64,000 nucleotides of DNA, taken from the NCBI RefSeq assembly GCF_001894745.1, contig NZ_BBYF01000012.1, forward strand, positions 1 to 64,000. Reading direction: 5' to 3'. Shown in pieces: positions 40,360-50,019 of the stretch. Numbering within the stretch: the stretch's first letter is position 1; every line of letters begins with the position of its first letter. A program made the position numbers and the translations under genes. This DNA comes from Paenibacillus sp. NAIST15-1 (GTDB lineage Bacteria; Bacillota; Bacilli; Paenibacillales; Paenibacillaceae). The notes below the pieces were generated by a model. The model made no database searches and was not told where the DNA came from. It worked only from the letters and a program-made list of their open reading frames with translations.

Positions 40360-42489
40360 ATGGCTCGATCATTTATTAACCGCGAATGGAGCCTATTGGC
40401 TTTTCATCGAAGAGTTCTTGAAGAAGCGTATGACAAATCGAACCCGTTGTTAGAAAGGCTGAAATTCCTAGCCATAAGCAGCTCCAATATGGACGAATTG
40501 TTCATGGTGCGTGCTGCGTCCGTCATTGATCAAATGATCGCAGGTTATGACAAGCGTGACCGATCAGGCTGCACACCGCATGATACGCTCGAAGGCATCA
40601 AGTCTGGCGCTGCCGCAATGGTCGAGAAGCAAGCCTACATATACGGTCAGCTTCGGAGGAAGCTGCGCCAGCACAACATTGTAATCAAGCGGCCGCATCG
40701 ATTGTCGATGAATGAGAAGCACTATCTTCGCAGCTACTTTATGGAGCAGTTGTTCCCTGTGCTCACTCCGATGGTCGTGGATCAAAGCCGGCCGTTCCCG
40801 CTCATCCAGAACAAGAGCTTGAATATTGGATTGATCGTCCGCAATAAGGACGAGGAGGAAGATGTGTTCGCGACAGTAGCAGTGCCTGAAGTATTGCCTA
40901 GACTCGTACGGCTACCGACAGGCACGGACAAGCAGGAGTTCATCCTGCTCGAAGACGTCATCAAGCTGCATATGGACATCTTGTTCCATGGCTATGACAT
41001 TGTCGATATGAAGGCTTACCGCATAACGCGCAACGCGGATCTGGACATAGATGAGGAAGGCGCAGAGGATCTGCTCAAGGAGATTGAGGAATCGCTCAAA
41101 ATGCGGAAATGGGGGAATGTGGTTCGGATTGAGGCGGAGGAAGGCATTAGTCATGAACTGCTTCAAATGATCACACAGGATGGAGAAGACCAGCCGCTCG
41201 GCGGCGTATACGAAATCGCCGGCCCTATCGACTATACATTCCTGTTCAAGCTGATCCAGCTCGTTCAGAAGCCAGGGCTTCTCTATCCAAGCCATCATCC
41301 GCATCAGCCCCTTCAGGACGGGGAGGATGTATTCACCTGGATTCGTCATCAAGATCGTCTGCTGCATCATCCCTTCGACAGCTTCGATACTGTCGTTCAG
41401 CTTGTAAGAGCAGCCGCACAGGATCAAGACGTATTGGCCATTAAGCAAACGCTGTATCGGGTATCTGGCAATTCCCCGATCATTGAAGCTTTAATCGCAG
41501 CTGCAGAGAATAAAAAACAGGTTACGGTACTCGTGGAGCTGAAGGCCCGCTTCGATGAGGAGAACAATATTCACTGGGCGAAGCGGCTGGAGCAAGCCGG
41601 CTGCCATGTTATCTATGGATTGATAGGATTGAAGACCCACTTGAAAACACTGCTCATCGTTCGACGCGAAGAGGACGGTATCCGCAGATACGTTCATCTG
41701 GGCACGGGCAATTATAATGATGTGACAGCCAAGCTGTACACGGATATGGGGCTGCTGACCGTCAATCCCCAGATTGGCAGCGACGCCTCAGTGCTGTTCA
41801 ATATGCTCTCTGGCTTCACCGTGCCATCCAGCTTAAATCAATTATGCGTTGCTCCTTTATTTTTGCGCCATAAGCTGGAGCAATATATCGAATATGAGAT
41901 TGAGGCTGCGCGGAAAGGCCGCAAAGCGCACATCATTCTCAAAATGAATGCGCTGGTGGATGAAAAGCTCATTTCACTGCTGTATAAAGCTTCGAAAGCC
42001 AGCGTACGCATTGAGCTCATCGTACGAGGCGTATGCTGCCTCCGCCCAGGTGTACCGAATATGAGTGAGAATATAACGGTACGAAGCATAGTTGGGCGAT
42101 TTCTGGAGCATACCCGCATCTTCTACTTCGAGCATGGCGGCAAGAACAAGGTACTGCTGAGCAGTGCGGACTGGATGCCGCGCAACCTCGATCGCCGTGT
42201 CGAGGCCATGTTCCCAATTGAGCATTCGGAGCTGAAGCAGCAGATTATTCAAATCCTTCATTGCTATTTGGCAGATCAAGCGAAAAGTCGATTCTTGCAG
42301 CCTGACGGCACGTACCGCAAGAAGGCCGCCAAAGGCATGCAGAAAATGCACGCGCAGGAACAACTGCTGAAGCGAGCTGGGGATCGAGCTGAGAAATCAA
42401 TGAGCCCGGCTACCCTTCCCTTTCAGCCGCGAACACATTCAACAGACGAGCAGGCAATGAATGAAGTAGCCGCAACGTCACAATTCTAG
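40360..42489 (+). CDS. ppk: Polyphosphate kinase
   Basis: A 709-residue PPK1, which makes polyphosphate from ATP at the membrane face. Blocks in order: FINREWSLLAFHRRVLEEA and SSNMDELFMVRAAS in the N domain, FPVLTPMVVDQSRPFPLIQN, AIKQTLYRVSGNSPI, LKARFDEENNIHWAKRLEQA, GLKTHLKTLLIVRREED (probable phospho-His), YVHLGTGNYND and VGRFLEHTRIFYF (second essential His). The C-terminal 60 residues after the core are polar. ATG 40360 is preferred over GTG 40357 from AAGGAGAGG spacing. The partner phosphatase ppx is divergent upstream. Confidence 0.95.
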   Translation: MARSFINREWSLLAFHRRVLEEAYDKSNPLLERLKFLAISSSNMDELFMVRAASVIDQMIAGYDKRDRSGCTPHDTLEGIKSGAAAMVEKQAYIYGQLRRKLRQHNIVIKRPHRLSMNEKHYLRSYFMEQLFPVLTPMVVDQSRPFPLIQNKSLNIGLIVRNKDEEEDVFATVAVPEVLPRLVRLPTGTDKQEFILLEDVIKLHMDILFHGYDIVDMKAYRITRNADLDIDEEGAEDLLKEIEESLKMRKWGNVVRIEAEEGISHELLQMITQDGEDQPLGGVYEIAGPIDYTFLFKLIQLVQKPGLLYPSHHPHQPLQDGEDVFTWIRHQDRLLHHPFDSFDTVVQLVRAAAQDQDVLAIKQTLYRVSGNSPIIEALIAAAENKKQVTVLVELKARFDEENNIHWAKRLEQAGCHVIYGLIGLKTHLKTLLIVRREEDGIRRYVHLGTGNYNDVTAKLYTDMGLLTVNPQIGSDASVLFNMLSGFTVPSSLNQLCVAPLFLRHKLEQYIEYEIEAARKGRKAHIILKMNALVDEKLISLLYKASKASVRIELIVRGVCCLRPGVPNMSENITVRSIVGRFLEHTRIFYFEHGGKNKVLLSSADWMPRNLDRRVEAMFPIEHSELKQQIIQILHCYLADQAKSRFLQPDGTYRKKAAKGMQKMHAQEQLLKRAGDRAEKSMSPATLPFQPRTHSTDEQAMNEVAATSQF

Positions 42490-42509
42490 AAAAAAGGGCT
42501 ATTTGTATT

Positions 42510-42551
42510 GGAGAGCATCCCACGAGCTTATGTCGGGCGCTCTCCTTTTTT
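42510..42551 (+). terminator. Rho-independent terminator of ppk
   Basis: GGAGAGC and GCTCTCC with inner pairing ATCCC/GGGC are followed by six T. Confidence 0.85.
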
Positions 42552-42554
42552 ATC

Positions 42555-43103
42555 GAACGAGTATGCATTTCGATCGAGTAATGGTGGAGCAGCAATCGGA
42601 ACATACAATTTGACTTCGCAGTAATGTTCGTTAGCTACTGAGACGTCAATCGATTCGAAGAAGAAGGAATCCGCTCAACTGAAGGCCTGCTTCAACACGA
42701 ATCCTGTCTCGAAAACAATGCCATTGTCCAATTGTATAAATTCGGCGATGTTTATTTTTTCAGTAAGATTAACAGTAAAGCACCCTTTTCTGAACTTAGA
42801 AGGCGTCATCCCATATTCACTTACAAAAGCCCGTATATAAGACTGTTCGTATTCGAAGCCATATTCCTGCGCGATATGTAGAATAGAATAGTTGCTATGC
42901 AGCAGCATATCCAGACTGGAGGCCAGTCTTCTCGCCCTTACATAATCCATCAACGGACGGCGTGCAGCAGCACTCATCGCCCGATGCAAATGGTATTTCG
43001 ATATATAGCAAGCATCCGCAATCTCATCCAATGTTATTTTTCTGGACAGATTGGTCTCTATGAATTCCGTCGCTCTATATATACTACTCACCAGGTTATC
43101 CAT
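42555..43103 (-). pseudogene. AraC-type regulator with GyrI-like domain, internally deleted
   Basis: The frame 43103-42675 encodes 142 residues: an AraC double HTH (LDEIADACYISKYHLHRAMS, then IAQEYGFEYEQSYIRAFVSE) and the linker ETGFVLKQAFS that normally leads into a GyrI/AraE effector domain. It stops with TGA there. In the same frame after the TGA, bases about 42670-42555 read FFFESIDVSVANEHYCEVKL and YVPIAAPPL, the usual end of a GyrI-like domain. About 100 residues between are missing, so this looks like an in-frame internal deletion plus a stop. The HTH part could still be made as a short protein. Confidence 0.72.
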
Positions 43104-43251
43104 GGATCATTCTCTTTCTGAGATTTATTGTTTCATTCCATGTTAAACTTAGCTGCTAGATTGACTCCCCAAAATTGAGCAAGATTCGTTCATTTCCTTA
43201 CACGGCTATCCCCTAGAATGTAATAAAATATTGGTAAATGGGGTGTCACTC

Positions 43252-44103
43252 ATGAACGTGCGGGAACTGGCCAAGCATTATAAGACTAGGAACTTCCCCC
43301 CACATCTCGAACAGTATCTCCCTACATCCTTACGCTCACAACTTCAAGAAATGAACGCTGAAGAAATCGAAAGCTTATTAAATCAAATCATGCGAAGTCC
43401 AATTGACCTGTCTCGCCAATGGAGTCATGAATTAGTCGAATTTTATTACTCTGCAGCTTGGTACCATTTACTTGTTGAGCTGGGTATCCAATCCCATGCA
43501 TCCCTATACGAAATAGCTGCAGGTGATACGGTATGTATTCCAAGAGCACTAAATGCGTTCTCCAATGGTGCAACGTATGTGACAGCAAATCTGAATAAAG
43601 AGCTATCTCAGCAGTTCATGCAAAAAACGGCTGACTTGGACATCCAAGTCAAAATTATTGAAGATAACGGGAACAATTTATTGCAGTATTATGAGCCTCA
43701 TTCTTTCGAAGTCATTTCTTTCCATCATGCGATTAATGATATTATACAGACGATAATTGCAGATATCGAGGGTATCGATACCGTCAACAATAATTGGTGG
43801 GATATCGAGCCTCAATTACTTCAAGCTGTGATGAGCTATCACAATCGAGGAGAACTTCGGAAGGCGGCCTTTGAGCCATTCATCAACATTATCGATATCT
43901 GTATGAAGCTGTTGAAAAAAGGGGGCTATCTCATTTTTGACAACTGCACCTATGCTGGATATGAGCAAATGGGGTATTCTTCAGAGTTCCACAGTGCATA
44001 TATTCAATTGGTCAGAGAGTGGATTGCTGAGTCGAACTTGGGACTGAAAGAGGTTGAGCTGGAAGCGTATGACAAGCAATGGTGGATGATTATGACTACG
44101 TAA
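43252..44103 (+). CDS. SAM-dependent methyltransferase-like protein
   Basis: A 283-residue soluble protein. The segment SHASLYEIAAGDTVCIPRAL resembles motif I of class I methyltransferases, with VISFHHAINDIIQTII (motif II/post) and LLKKGGYLIFDNCTYAGYEQ (motif III, late strand). The N-terminal 70 residues are helical. The start at 43252 has GGGGTG 6 bases upstream; the TTG at 43231 has no site. The Gly of the usual E-x-G-x-G-x-G is partly lost (EIAAGD), so SAM binding is probable but not certain. The substrate is unknown, and no partner gene is adjacent. Confidence 0.65.
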   Translation: MNVRELAKHYKTRNFPPHLEQYLPTSLRSQLQEMNAEEIESLLNQIMRSPIDLSRQWSHELVEFYYSAAWYHLLVELGIQSHASLYEIAAGDTVCIPRALNAFSNGATYVTANLNKELSQQFMQKTADLDIQVKIIEDNGNNLLQYYEPHSFEVISFHHAINDIIQTIIADIEGIDTVNNNWWDIEPQLLQAVMSYHNRGELRKAAFEPFINIIDICMKLLKKGGYLIFDNCTYAGYEQMGYSSEFHSAYIQLVREWIAESNLGLKEVELEAYDKQWWMIMTT

Positions 44104-44177
44104 GCATGGCTCCTTCTATATAAATGAGTACTCTCTTACCTGATGTATGTGCAGTCTCTAACCGATATAACGCAAAA

Positions 44178-44243
44178 AGAAAGACCCTATCCGTGATTCC
44201 CCTCTGCGTAAAGCAGTACGAACATACGGATTAGGGTCTTTCT
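44178..44243. terminator. Long hairpin terminator between converging genes
   Basis: AGAAAGACCCTATCCGT and ACGGATTAGGGTCTTTCT pair over about 17 bp across a 31-base loop. The stem ends directly before the stop of the MFS gene. Confidence 0.7.
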
Positions 44244-44244
44244 A

Positions 44245-45558
44245 TTAATGGACAGGTATCCCCTTGCCCCCTGATGCATTTGTATTCCAAGTGTCCTCCT
44301 CCATCGCTGCTTCCTTGCGCCCTTTCTCAATATCTACGAATGCAAGCAAAATAATCCCGATAATGAAGAAGGCCAGGATAGACAAGATTGCCAGGCGTGT
44401 AGAACCGGTCATTAAGCCTACCATGCCAAAGACGGCCGGACCGATGGAAGCAGACACTTTGCTCGATAAACTGAGGAACCCGAAAAATTCAGATGCGCGG
44501 CTAATCGGCACCATCTGACTGTAAACAGAACGCGCTACTGCCTGACTTCCCCCTTGCACCATGCCAACAAGGAAGGCCAGGATGTAGAAATGAAGCGCTG
44601 TTGTCATAAAATAACCAAAGAACACGATGACGATATACGTACTAAGTGATACGTACAAGGAACGCTTAGAACCTAACCTGCGGGCGAACTTCGCAAACAA
44701 GTAGGTGAACGGGATTCCGACGAATTGGGTAATAAGCAGCGCAATAATGAGATGGCTCGTCTGAATGCCCATCCCAGCACCATATATCGCCGCCATTCCG
44801 ATAATCGTGGAGATGCCGTCATTGAAAAACCAGAAGGACACCATATACTTCAATAGCTCAGGGTAATGCTTCACCCGCTTAATCGTTTGAGCTATCCGGC
44901 CGAAACCTTGCTTCGTGTAATAAGACACCGATTGCCGATCTGTACGCACAGGATCCTGCAAGTGGCGGAATATTGGCAATGAGAAGAGCAGCCACCATAT
45001 TCCTACGGACAAAAATACGGTCTGCGTGGCAACGAGCTTATTCGGAAACCCTAGCATCTCCCATTTCTCAAGCATGACAATGTTGACCGCCAGCAGCACA
45101 CCGCCACCGATGTATCCGTACATATACCCTTTGGCAGATATTTCGTCCCGCTCATCTGGTGCTGCAATCTCGGGCAGGAGAGAGTCATAAAACGTATTGC
45201 CTCCAGAAAAGCCTATCGTTGCCAAAATAAACAGTACCGATACATACAGCCAATCTCCATTTCCCGCGAAGAACAGAAGCATACAAGCCACCGAGCCGCA
45301 AATCGCAAAGACACGCAAAAATGCCATCTTGCGGCGTGATAGATCAGCCATTGCTCCCAATATCGGAGACAGCAGTGCGACAAGGATCATGCCGATCGTC
45401 TGTGTAAAAGCCCAATAGCTCGTCGCCTCATGATTCGGAAGTCCTGAAGCAGCCACAGACTGATAAAAGATAGGGAGAACTGCCGCCAACATTGTTGTCG
45501 CAAAAGCGGAATTCGCCCAATCATACATCATCCAACTGCGAACCTGTTTCGAACGCAT
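44245..45558 (-). CDS. MFS transporter, UMF1/Atg22-like
   Basis: A 437-residue membrane protein with 12 hydrophobic segments. The N-terminal SWMMYDWANSAFATTMLAAV and the loop LGAMADLSRRKMAFL are typical of the UMF1 family (related to yeast Atg22). The second half repeats the MFS pattern (FAKFARRLGSKRSLY). These transporters are thought to export amino acids or other small solutes; the substrate here is unknown. It is divergent from the LysR gene. Confidence 0.9.
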   Translation of the reverse strand: MRSKQVRSWMMYDWANSAFATTMLAAVLPIFYQSVAASGLPNHEATSYWAFTQTIGMILVALLSPILGAMADLSRRKMAFLRVFAICGSVACMLLFFAGNGDWLYVSVLFILATIGFSGGNTFYDSLLPEIAAPDERDEISAKGYMYGYIGGGVLLAVNIVMLEKWEMLGFPNKLVATQTVFLSVGIWWLLFSLPIFRHLQDPVRTDRQSVSYYTKQGFGRIAQTIKRVKHYPELLKYMVSFWFFNDGISTIIGMAAIYGAGMGIQTSHLIIALLITQFVGIPFTYLFAKFARRLGSKRSLYVSLSTYIVIVFFGYFMTTALHFYILAFLVGMVQGGSQAVARSVYSQMVPISRASEFFGFLSLSSKVSASIGPAVFGMVGLMTGSTRLAILSILAFFIIGIILLAFVDIEKGRKEAAMEEDTWNTNASGGKGIPVH

Positions 45559-45883
45559 CGTTTTCCCCCTAAGCTATAACGTAACGTTGTTGAGAACGTC
45601 TTCATTTTCATTGTGCGGCATGGCCTGCGCGGCGGTCAACTATTTCAATTATTAAGTTTTCATATAAGCTGCCGCGTTGGTAAACATTGCTCATCGGCAT
45701 AGCTTCCTTAACTAATCTAATGTATAATGAGAAAAACATTTTATTAGTACAACAAAAGCGATAAATTGTATTGAAGCTCCATTCTCATACCCTATTTCGG
45801 ATTTTACATATTCACCACCGTGTACACATCTCACACCATAATTTAGTCCTATGTCAAAATAGGCAAGAAAGGGGGAAACAGTC
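45559..45883. other. Intergenic stretch of about 325 bp
   Basis: The gap between the divergent MFS and LysR starts. Promoters are expected; I could not pick a convincing pair of hexamers, and no gene is present. Confidence 0.45.
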
Positions 45884-46786
45884 ATGAATTTAAGCCAGTT
45901 GGAAACACTAATTACCATTTCCAAGACGATGAGCTTCCGCAAGGCAGGCGAATTGCTTAACCTGACTCAACCTGCCGTGTCCGCTCAGATCAAAAGCTTG
46001 GAGGATGAGTTCAAAACGGTGCTTATTGACCGCAACCAACCTGTCACCCTGACAGACAGCGGCAAAGTATTTTTGGAGCATGCAACGCGCATCTTAGATA
46101 TCGTCGACGAAGTTAAACAGAAGCTGAGTGATTTGAACCAAATTCCGCAAGGGCATATTGTTCTAGGTACAACGACTTCGATTGCTATTCAAATCCTGCC
46201 GCGGATTCTTTCCTATTTTCAGGATCAATTTCCACTCATTAAGACGACCATTATGTCCATGTCATCCTCACAGATCATGGCCCATATCGAGAATGGCACC
46301 GTTGATATTGGCATCGGATATTTGAACGAACCGAATCCGAATCTGAATACGTCTGTGCTCTACTACGATTCGTTCGAACTCGTCGTCTGTCCAGACCATC
46401 CGCTGGCCAAGCATGAGCATGCAACGGTTGATATGCTGAAGGAAGTTCCGCTCATTCTATTGTCGCCTGATACTGTAGGCCGAAGGTTCGCTGAAGAAAC
46501 CTTCCGCCAATACAATATCACTCCTCATATCGTTATGGAGTTATCCAGCAGTGAGGAAGTGAAGCGGATGGCCGAGTTGAATCTTGGAGCGGGTATCATC
46601 TCCAAGCTATCGGTCAGCAGTGAATTGCGTCGCGGCACGCTGAAGATCGTTCAAATTCATGAACTCGAAACCGCTCATCCTGTTGGGGTTATGTATCGCT
46701 CAGGCCGTTACTTGAATTCTGCCATGCAGCAATTTTTAAATGATTTGAAGGGCATGCCTGAAACCCAGTTCATCGGTTCCGAGTAA
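45884..46786 (+). CDS. LysR-family transcriptional regulator
   Basis: A 300-residue regulator with the LysR HTH at residues 1-60 (LETLITISKTMSFRKAGELL, then LTQPAVSAQIKSLEDEF) and a periplasmic-binding-like effector domain (HIVLGTTTSIAIQILPRILS, VDIGIGYLNEPN). GGGGG lies 7-10 bases before the ATG. It is followed 57 bp later by the HisJ-type phosphatase on the same strand and is divergent from the UMF1 transporter, which it may control (inference). Confidence 0.92.
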   Translation: MNLSQLETLITISKTMSFRKAGELLNLTQPAVSAQIKSLEDEFKTVLIDRNQPVTLTDSGKVFLEHATRILDIVDEVKQKLSDLNQIPQGHIVLGTTTSIAIQILPRILSYFQDQFPLIKTTIMSMSSSQIMAHIENGTVDIGIGYLNEPNPNLNTSVLYYDSFELVVCPDHPLAKHEHATVDMLKEVPLILLSPDTVGRRFAEETFRQYNITPHIVMELSSSEEVKRMAELNLGAGIISKLSVSSELRRGTLKIVQIHELETAHPVGVMYRSGRYLNSAMQQFLNDLKGMPETQFIGSE

Positions 46787-46843
46787 CGATACCGCTCACT
46801 TCGTAGATATGACACTACCACTCAATGAACAGGAGGGGAAGCT

Positions 46844-47656
46844 ATGAAATTCGATTTGCACACTCATCATTTTCGCTGCGGTCATGCAGATGGCAACATC
46901 CGTGAGTATATTGAGGCAGGGATCGCCCATGGACTTCACGTTATTGGCATATCCGATCACACGCCCTATTTTGGCCAGGATGAAGATCATCCGCATCCGA
47001 ATATTACGATGGCCAAAAGCGATTTCCACAACTATGTAGACGAGGTGCTGCGCCTCAAAAAGGAATACGAAGGCCGCATCGACGTGCTGCTGGGCATCGA
47101 GTCAGATTATTTCCCTGAACATGCGGAAACCTATCGTAAGACGTTAGCACAGTATCCATTTGACTACATTATTGGCTCCGTTCACAGCACAAATGGCGTC
47201 AGCATTTTCAATAAAAACAGATGGAAGAAGCTAAACGCCGAGCAGCAAATTGCTGAAAAACGGATCTATTATGAGATGATTCGTGATTCTGCTCGCACAG
47301 GCATGTTTCAAATTTTAGGCCATATTGACGCCATGAAGGGCAATTACCCCCCGTTCTCGGACATTCAAGCCCCTGACATTATCGACGACACCTTGAAGGT
47401 CATTGCAGAATGCGGCGTTGCCATCGAAATCAATACATCTGGGAAAACAAAGCTGAGCGGCGGCTGGTATCCAGCGGACGCCATCTTGGAACGTGCCCTT
47501 CATTTCGGAGTCGAAGTTAGCTTTGGCTCGGATGCGCATAAGCCTTCCCGCGTCGGCGAGGACTGGGAGGAAGTCCGCTCTCGGCTGAAGGACATCGGAT
47601 TTACGTACTGGGTGTATTATAAAGAGAAGCAGAAACAGGTCGTACCCATTGATTAA
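46844..47656 (+). CDS. PHP-domain histidinol-phosphatase, HisJ family
   Basis: A 270-residue PHP-fold phosphatase. Metal ligands are visible in KFDLHTHHFRCGHADG, GISDHTPYFG, LGIESDYFPEH, GSVHSTNG, GHIDAMKG and FGSDAHKPSRVGEDW. The length and the DHTPYF word fit HisJ-type histidinol phosphate phosphatases. No other his gene is near it, so the true substrate may be another phosphate ester. AACAGGAGG lies 8-9 bases before the ATG. Confidence 0.87.
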   Translation: MKFDLHTHHFRCGHADGNIREYIEAGIAHGLHVIGISDHTPYFGQDEDHPHPNITMAKSDFHNYVDEVLRLKKEYEGRIDVLLGIESDYFPEHAETYRKTLAQYPFDYIIGSVHSTNGVSIFNKNRWKKLNAEQQIAEKRIYYEMIRDSARTGMFQILGHIDAMKGNYPPFSDIQAPDIIDDTLKVIAECGVAIEINTSGKTKLSGGWYPADAILERALHFGVEVSFGSDAHKPSRVGEDWEEVRSRLKDIGFTYWVYYKEKQKQVVPID

Positions 47657-47713
47657 CTTGTCAGGAGGCACGACCATAGTTCGATTATTATAGTTATATA
47701 TCACGCGCAACAT

Positions 47714-47788
47714 AAAGATGCTTCTGGGGCATAAGGAACTTCATCGGGATACGAAGTTCCTACAGTACTCTAGCTGCATCTTTCTTTT
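47714..47788 (+). terminator. Two-tier terminator hairpin after the HisJ-type gene
   Basis: Outer arms AAAGATGC and GCATCTTT enclose inner arms AGGAACTTC and GAAGTTCCT, followed by CTTTTA. The stop of the gene is about 58 bases upstream. Confidence 0.72.
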
Positions 47789-47807
47789 ATGATACGGAGT
47801 TAAGGGC

Positions 47808-47838
47808 AAAAAAAAAGGGACCTGTATCTCACAGATCC
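47808..47838 (-). terminator. Rho-independent terminator of the EamA transporter
   Basis: On the minus strand GGATCTGT, loop GAGAT, ACAGGTCC (one A/C mismatch) is followed by a run of nine T. It lies about 115 bases beyond the stop. Confidence 0.65.
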
Positions 47839-47951
47839 GTCTCAAGGGATATATATTCATCAAAAGGGGGTCTTGTTATTAATATACCCTCTGTACATTA
47901 ACCAACGTTAACAGGAATATTACCATTGTGTAACAAATTATTAAGCCTGTG

Positions 47952-48926
47952 TTAAACCGCCCTCTGAACTGCCTTGCGAGCAGACTTCTCTGCAGAAGAT
48001 CGATTCACCACAATGATCCCTGCAACAACAAGGCCAAGTGCTGCCAATGTCCCACCATTCCAAGATTCATTCAACAGCCATGCGGATAATAGTACTCCAA
48101 ACAACGGAATGAGGAAGAGGAACATCGATACTTTCCCTACCTGATTATATTTCATAATCAAATTCCACAAGCTGAATCCCGCTGCCGACAAGAAGGCCAG
48201 ATAGAGGAGCAGCAGCAAGGATGAGACATCCCATTGAAAGGGAGCGAAACCTGCACGCCATGCGCCTACCAGAATAAGCCCAATTCCACCTAGGGCCATC
48301 TGGCGTCCAGTCAGCCACAATACCGGCAAATCACGCGACTCATGGCGCGCCAGCACATTCCCTATCGCACCGAACAATGCCGATAATATCAGGCACACAT
48401 CGCCAATGCCAAATGACATACCTGCGCCGCCTGTATTACTGAAGGTTACAATAATAACGCCCGCGAATCCCAAGCCTAATCCGAGTATCTTGCCGAATGT
48501 GAAGCTTTCACTGCGATCAACCATCCGTGCAATGACCATTTGGAAGAAGGAGGTTGCGCCAGTAATAATCGCGCCTTTCATTCCGGTACTTAAACTTAGG
48601 CCTATATAGAAGAAAATATACTGCAAAAAAGTCTGTATGACTGCAAGACGTGTGACTCGCCAGCCAACACGCCGAGACTGACCGTAATGAACCCCATCAG
48701 CTCGCGTTCCACGATTCATGCAAGCAGTCAATAGAATGAGCATAAGTCCAGCCAAAGCAAATCGATATCCTGCAAATACCCATTGTTCATAAGCCGCGTC
48801 CGAGCCAATCTTGAGTGCTTCATACCCAAGCTTAATCGCCGGCATCGCGCTTCCCCACAATAATGTAGCAATGATCGCACTTACGGTCATGCCTACAGGG
48901 TGAGTGAACCATTTCTGCGCTGTCAC
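47952..48926 (-). CDS. EamA-family (DMT) membrane transporter
   Basis: A 324-residue protein with ten hydrophobic segments in two EamA repeats; repeat one starts MTVSAIIATLLWGSAMPAIK and repeat two includes VCLILSALFGAIGNVLAR. Drug/metabolite exporters of this family are usually about 300 residues. I chose GTG 48926, because AAAGGTGG lies 8 bases upstream; the longer frame to 49037 begins directly in a terminator-like palindrome and adds a polar 37 residues unlike the family. Substrate unknown. Confidence 0.85.
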   Translation of the reverse strand: MTAQKWFTHPVGMTVSAIIATLLWGSAMPAIKLGYEALKIGSDAAYEQWVFAGYRFALAGLMLILLTACMNRGTRADGVHYGQSRRVGWRVTRLAVIQTFLQYIFFYIGLSLSTGMKGAIITGATSFFQMVIARMVDRSESFTFGKILGLGLGFAGVIIVTFSNTGGAGMSFGIGDVCLILSALFGAIGNVLARHESRDLPVLWLTGRQMALGGIGLILVGAWRAGFAPFQWDVSSLLLLLYLAFLSAAGFSLWNLIMKYNQVGKVSMFLFLIPLFGVLLSAWLLNESWNGGTLAALGLVVAGIIVVNRSSAEKSARKAVQRAV

Positions 48927-49039
48927 TGATGTATCCACCTTTCGTGCGGCTTCCGCCGCCTCTTGTCCATAATGCTGCGAGTCGATCATGCTCTGATCCG
49001 CTTCGCTCACATTAAGTTCTAGTTGAATGTGCAACAATA

Positions 49040-49063
49040 ATGCCGCCCTAATTAGGGCGGCAT
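49040..49063 (-). terminator. Terminator-like palindrome after the metallophosphoesterase gene
   Basis: ATGCCGCCCTAATTAGGGCGGCAT is a perfect 24-bp palindrome (11-12 bp stem, no real loop) 60 bases beyond the stop at 49123, followed on the minus strand by TATTGTTG. Confidence 0.6.
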
Positions 49064-49122
49064 CGTCATTGACCTATTCTATCCTAGCATGAATGTACGC
49101 TGACAACAATCATTTCCAGTAA

Positions 49123-49875
49123 TTATTCTTCGTTCTGTTGCAGCCCGCGATATACCCCGGTACGCAGCTCTCGCACGTACGGCTTCACTCCAGGCATATC
49201 ACTCATTTCCGCAGCTCGAACAGCCTGCTCAATATCATAGGGAACTCGGTGGAAATGTATAGAGAACTCACTTTGCTGAACTTGCCCGAAATAGCCCTCC
49301 AGCATCACATAAGAGGCTTGCGTCATGTCCAGCGGGTTGCCGACACTGCCGCAGTTCACTAACGTATTCCCTCTAAAATGCTGCAAGAATGCATTATGAA
49401 TGTCCCCATAAATGACCACGTCTGGTGATTGGCATGGATGGAGCGGTTCCGTCAATGATGCAGTGAAATCGAACATGGCCAGACGCTTTTCCGGAGCATC
49501 CCATGGTTGCACACGAGTGAACACACTCTGTGGGGAAGCATGGAACAGGCGAATATGACGCCCACTCATATTGAAGTCATAAGAGAAAGGAAGCCGTTCC
49601 AGACGGGCTAACCGCTCTGAACCAAGCCGCTGTGCATGCCAGCGGAATTGCTCGTCATCTTCAATCTGCCGAACAAGCTCATCCCAATTCCCTTTGACGA
49701 TGACATCGCAATATTCAAACAACATATCAACAACTTCTACGGGGTTTGGCCCTTTCCCCACTAAATCGCCTAGGCAGTATATTTTATCAGCGCCTTGTCG
49801 CTGAATATCATTAAGCACGGCTTCTAGCGCCTGTAAATTCCCATGTATATCGGAAATGATAGCTATAGACTGCAT
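49123..49875 (-). CDS. Metallophosphoesterase (YfcE/ApaH-like)
   Basis: A 250-residue calcineurin-like phosphoesterase with the metal motifs IISDIHGNLQALEAVL (D-x-H), YCLGDLVGKGPNPVEVVDML (G-D), KGNWDE (G-N-x-D/E in place of G-N-H-D) and YGDIHNAF (G-D-x-H). The start was set at the ATG 49875; GGAGGAG lies about 11 bases upstream, a little far. This type often acts on nucleotides or phosphodiesters; the substrate is unknown. Confidence 0.85.
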   Translation of the reverse strand: MQSIAIISDIHGNLQALEAVLNDIQRQGADKIYCLGDLVGKGPNPVEVVDMLFEYCDVIVKGNWDELVRQIEDDEQFRWHAQRLGSERLARLERLPFSYDFNMSGRHIRLFHASPQSVFTRVQPWDAPEKRLAMFDFTASLTEPLHPCQSPDVVIYGDIHNAFLQHFRGNTLVNCGSVGNPLDMTQASYVMLEGYFGQVQQSEFSIHFHRVPYDIEQAVRAAEMSDMPGVKPYVRELRTGVYRGLQQNEE

Positions 49876-50019
49876 GTCGCTTCGTCTCCTCCCTAATATC
49901 AGCATTATACACCCTAAGGGGATAAGCCGAATACTACTGATCATCACGAATAGCCATGTGACCCTACTCCTACTAATATATCTTTGCTATGCCTCAAACG
50001 GGCTACTTATGCATAAACC

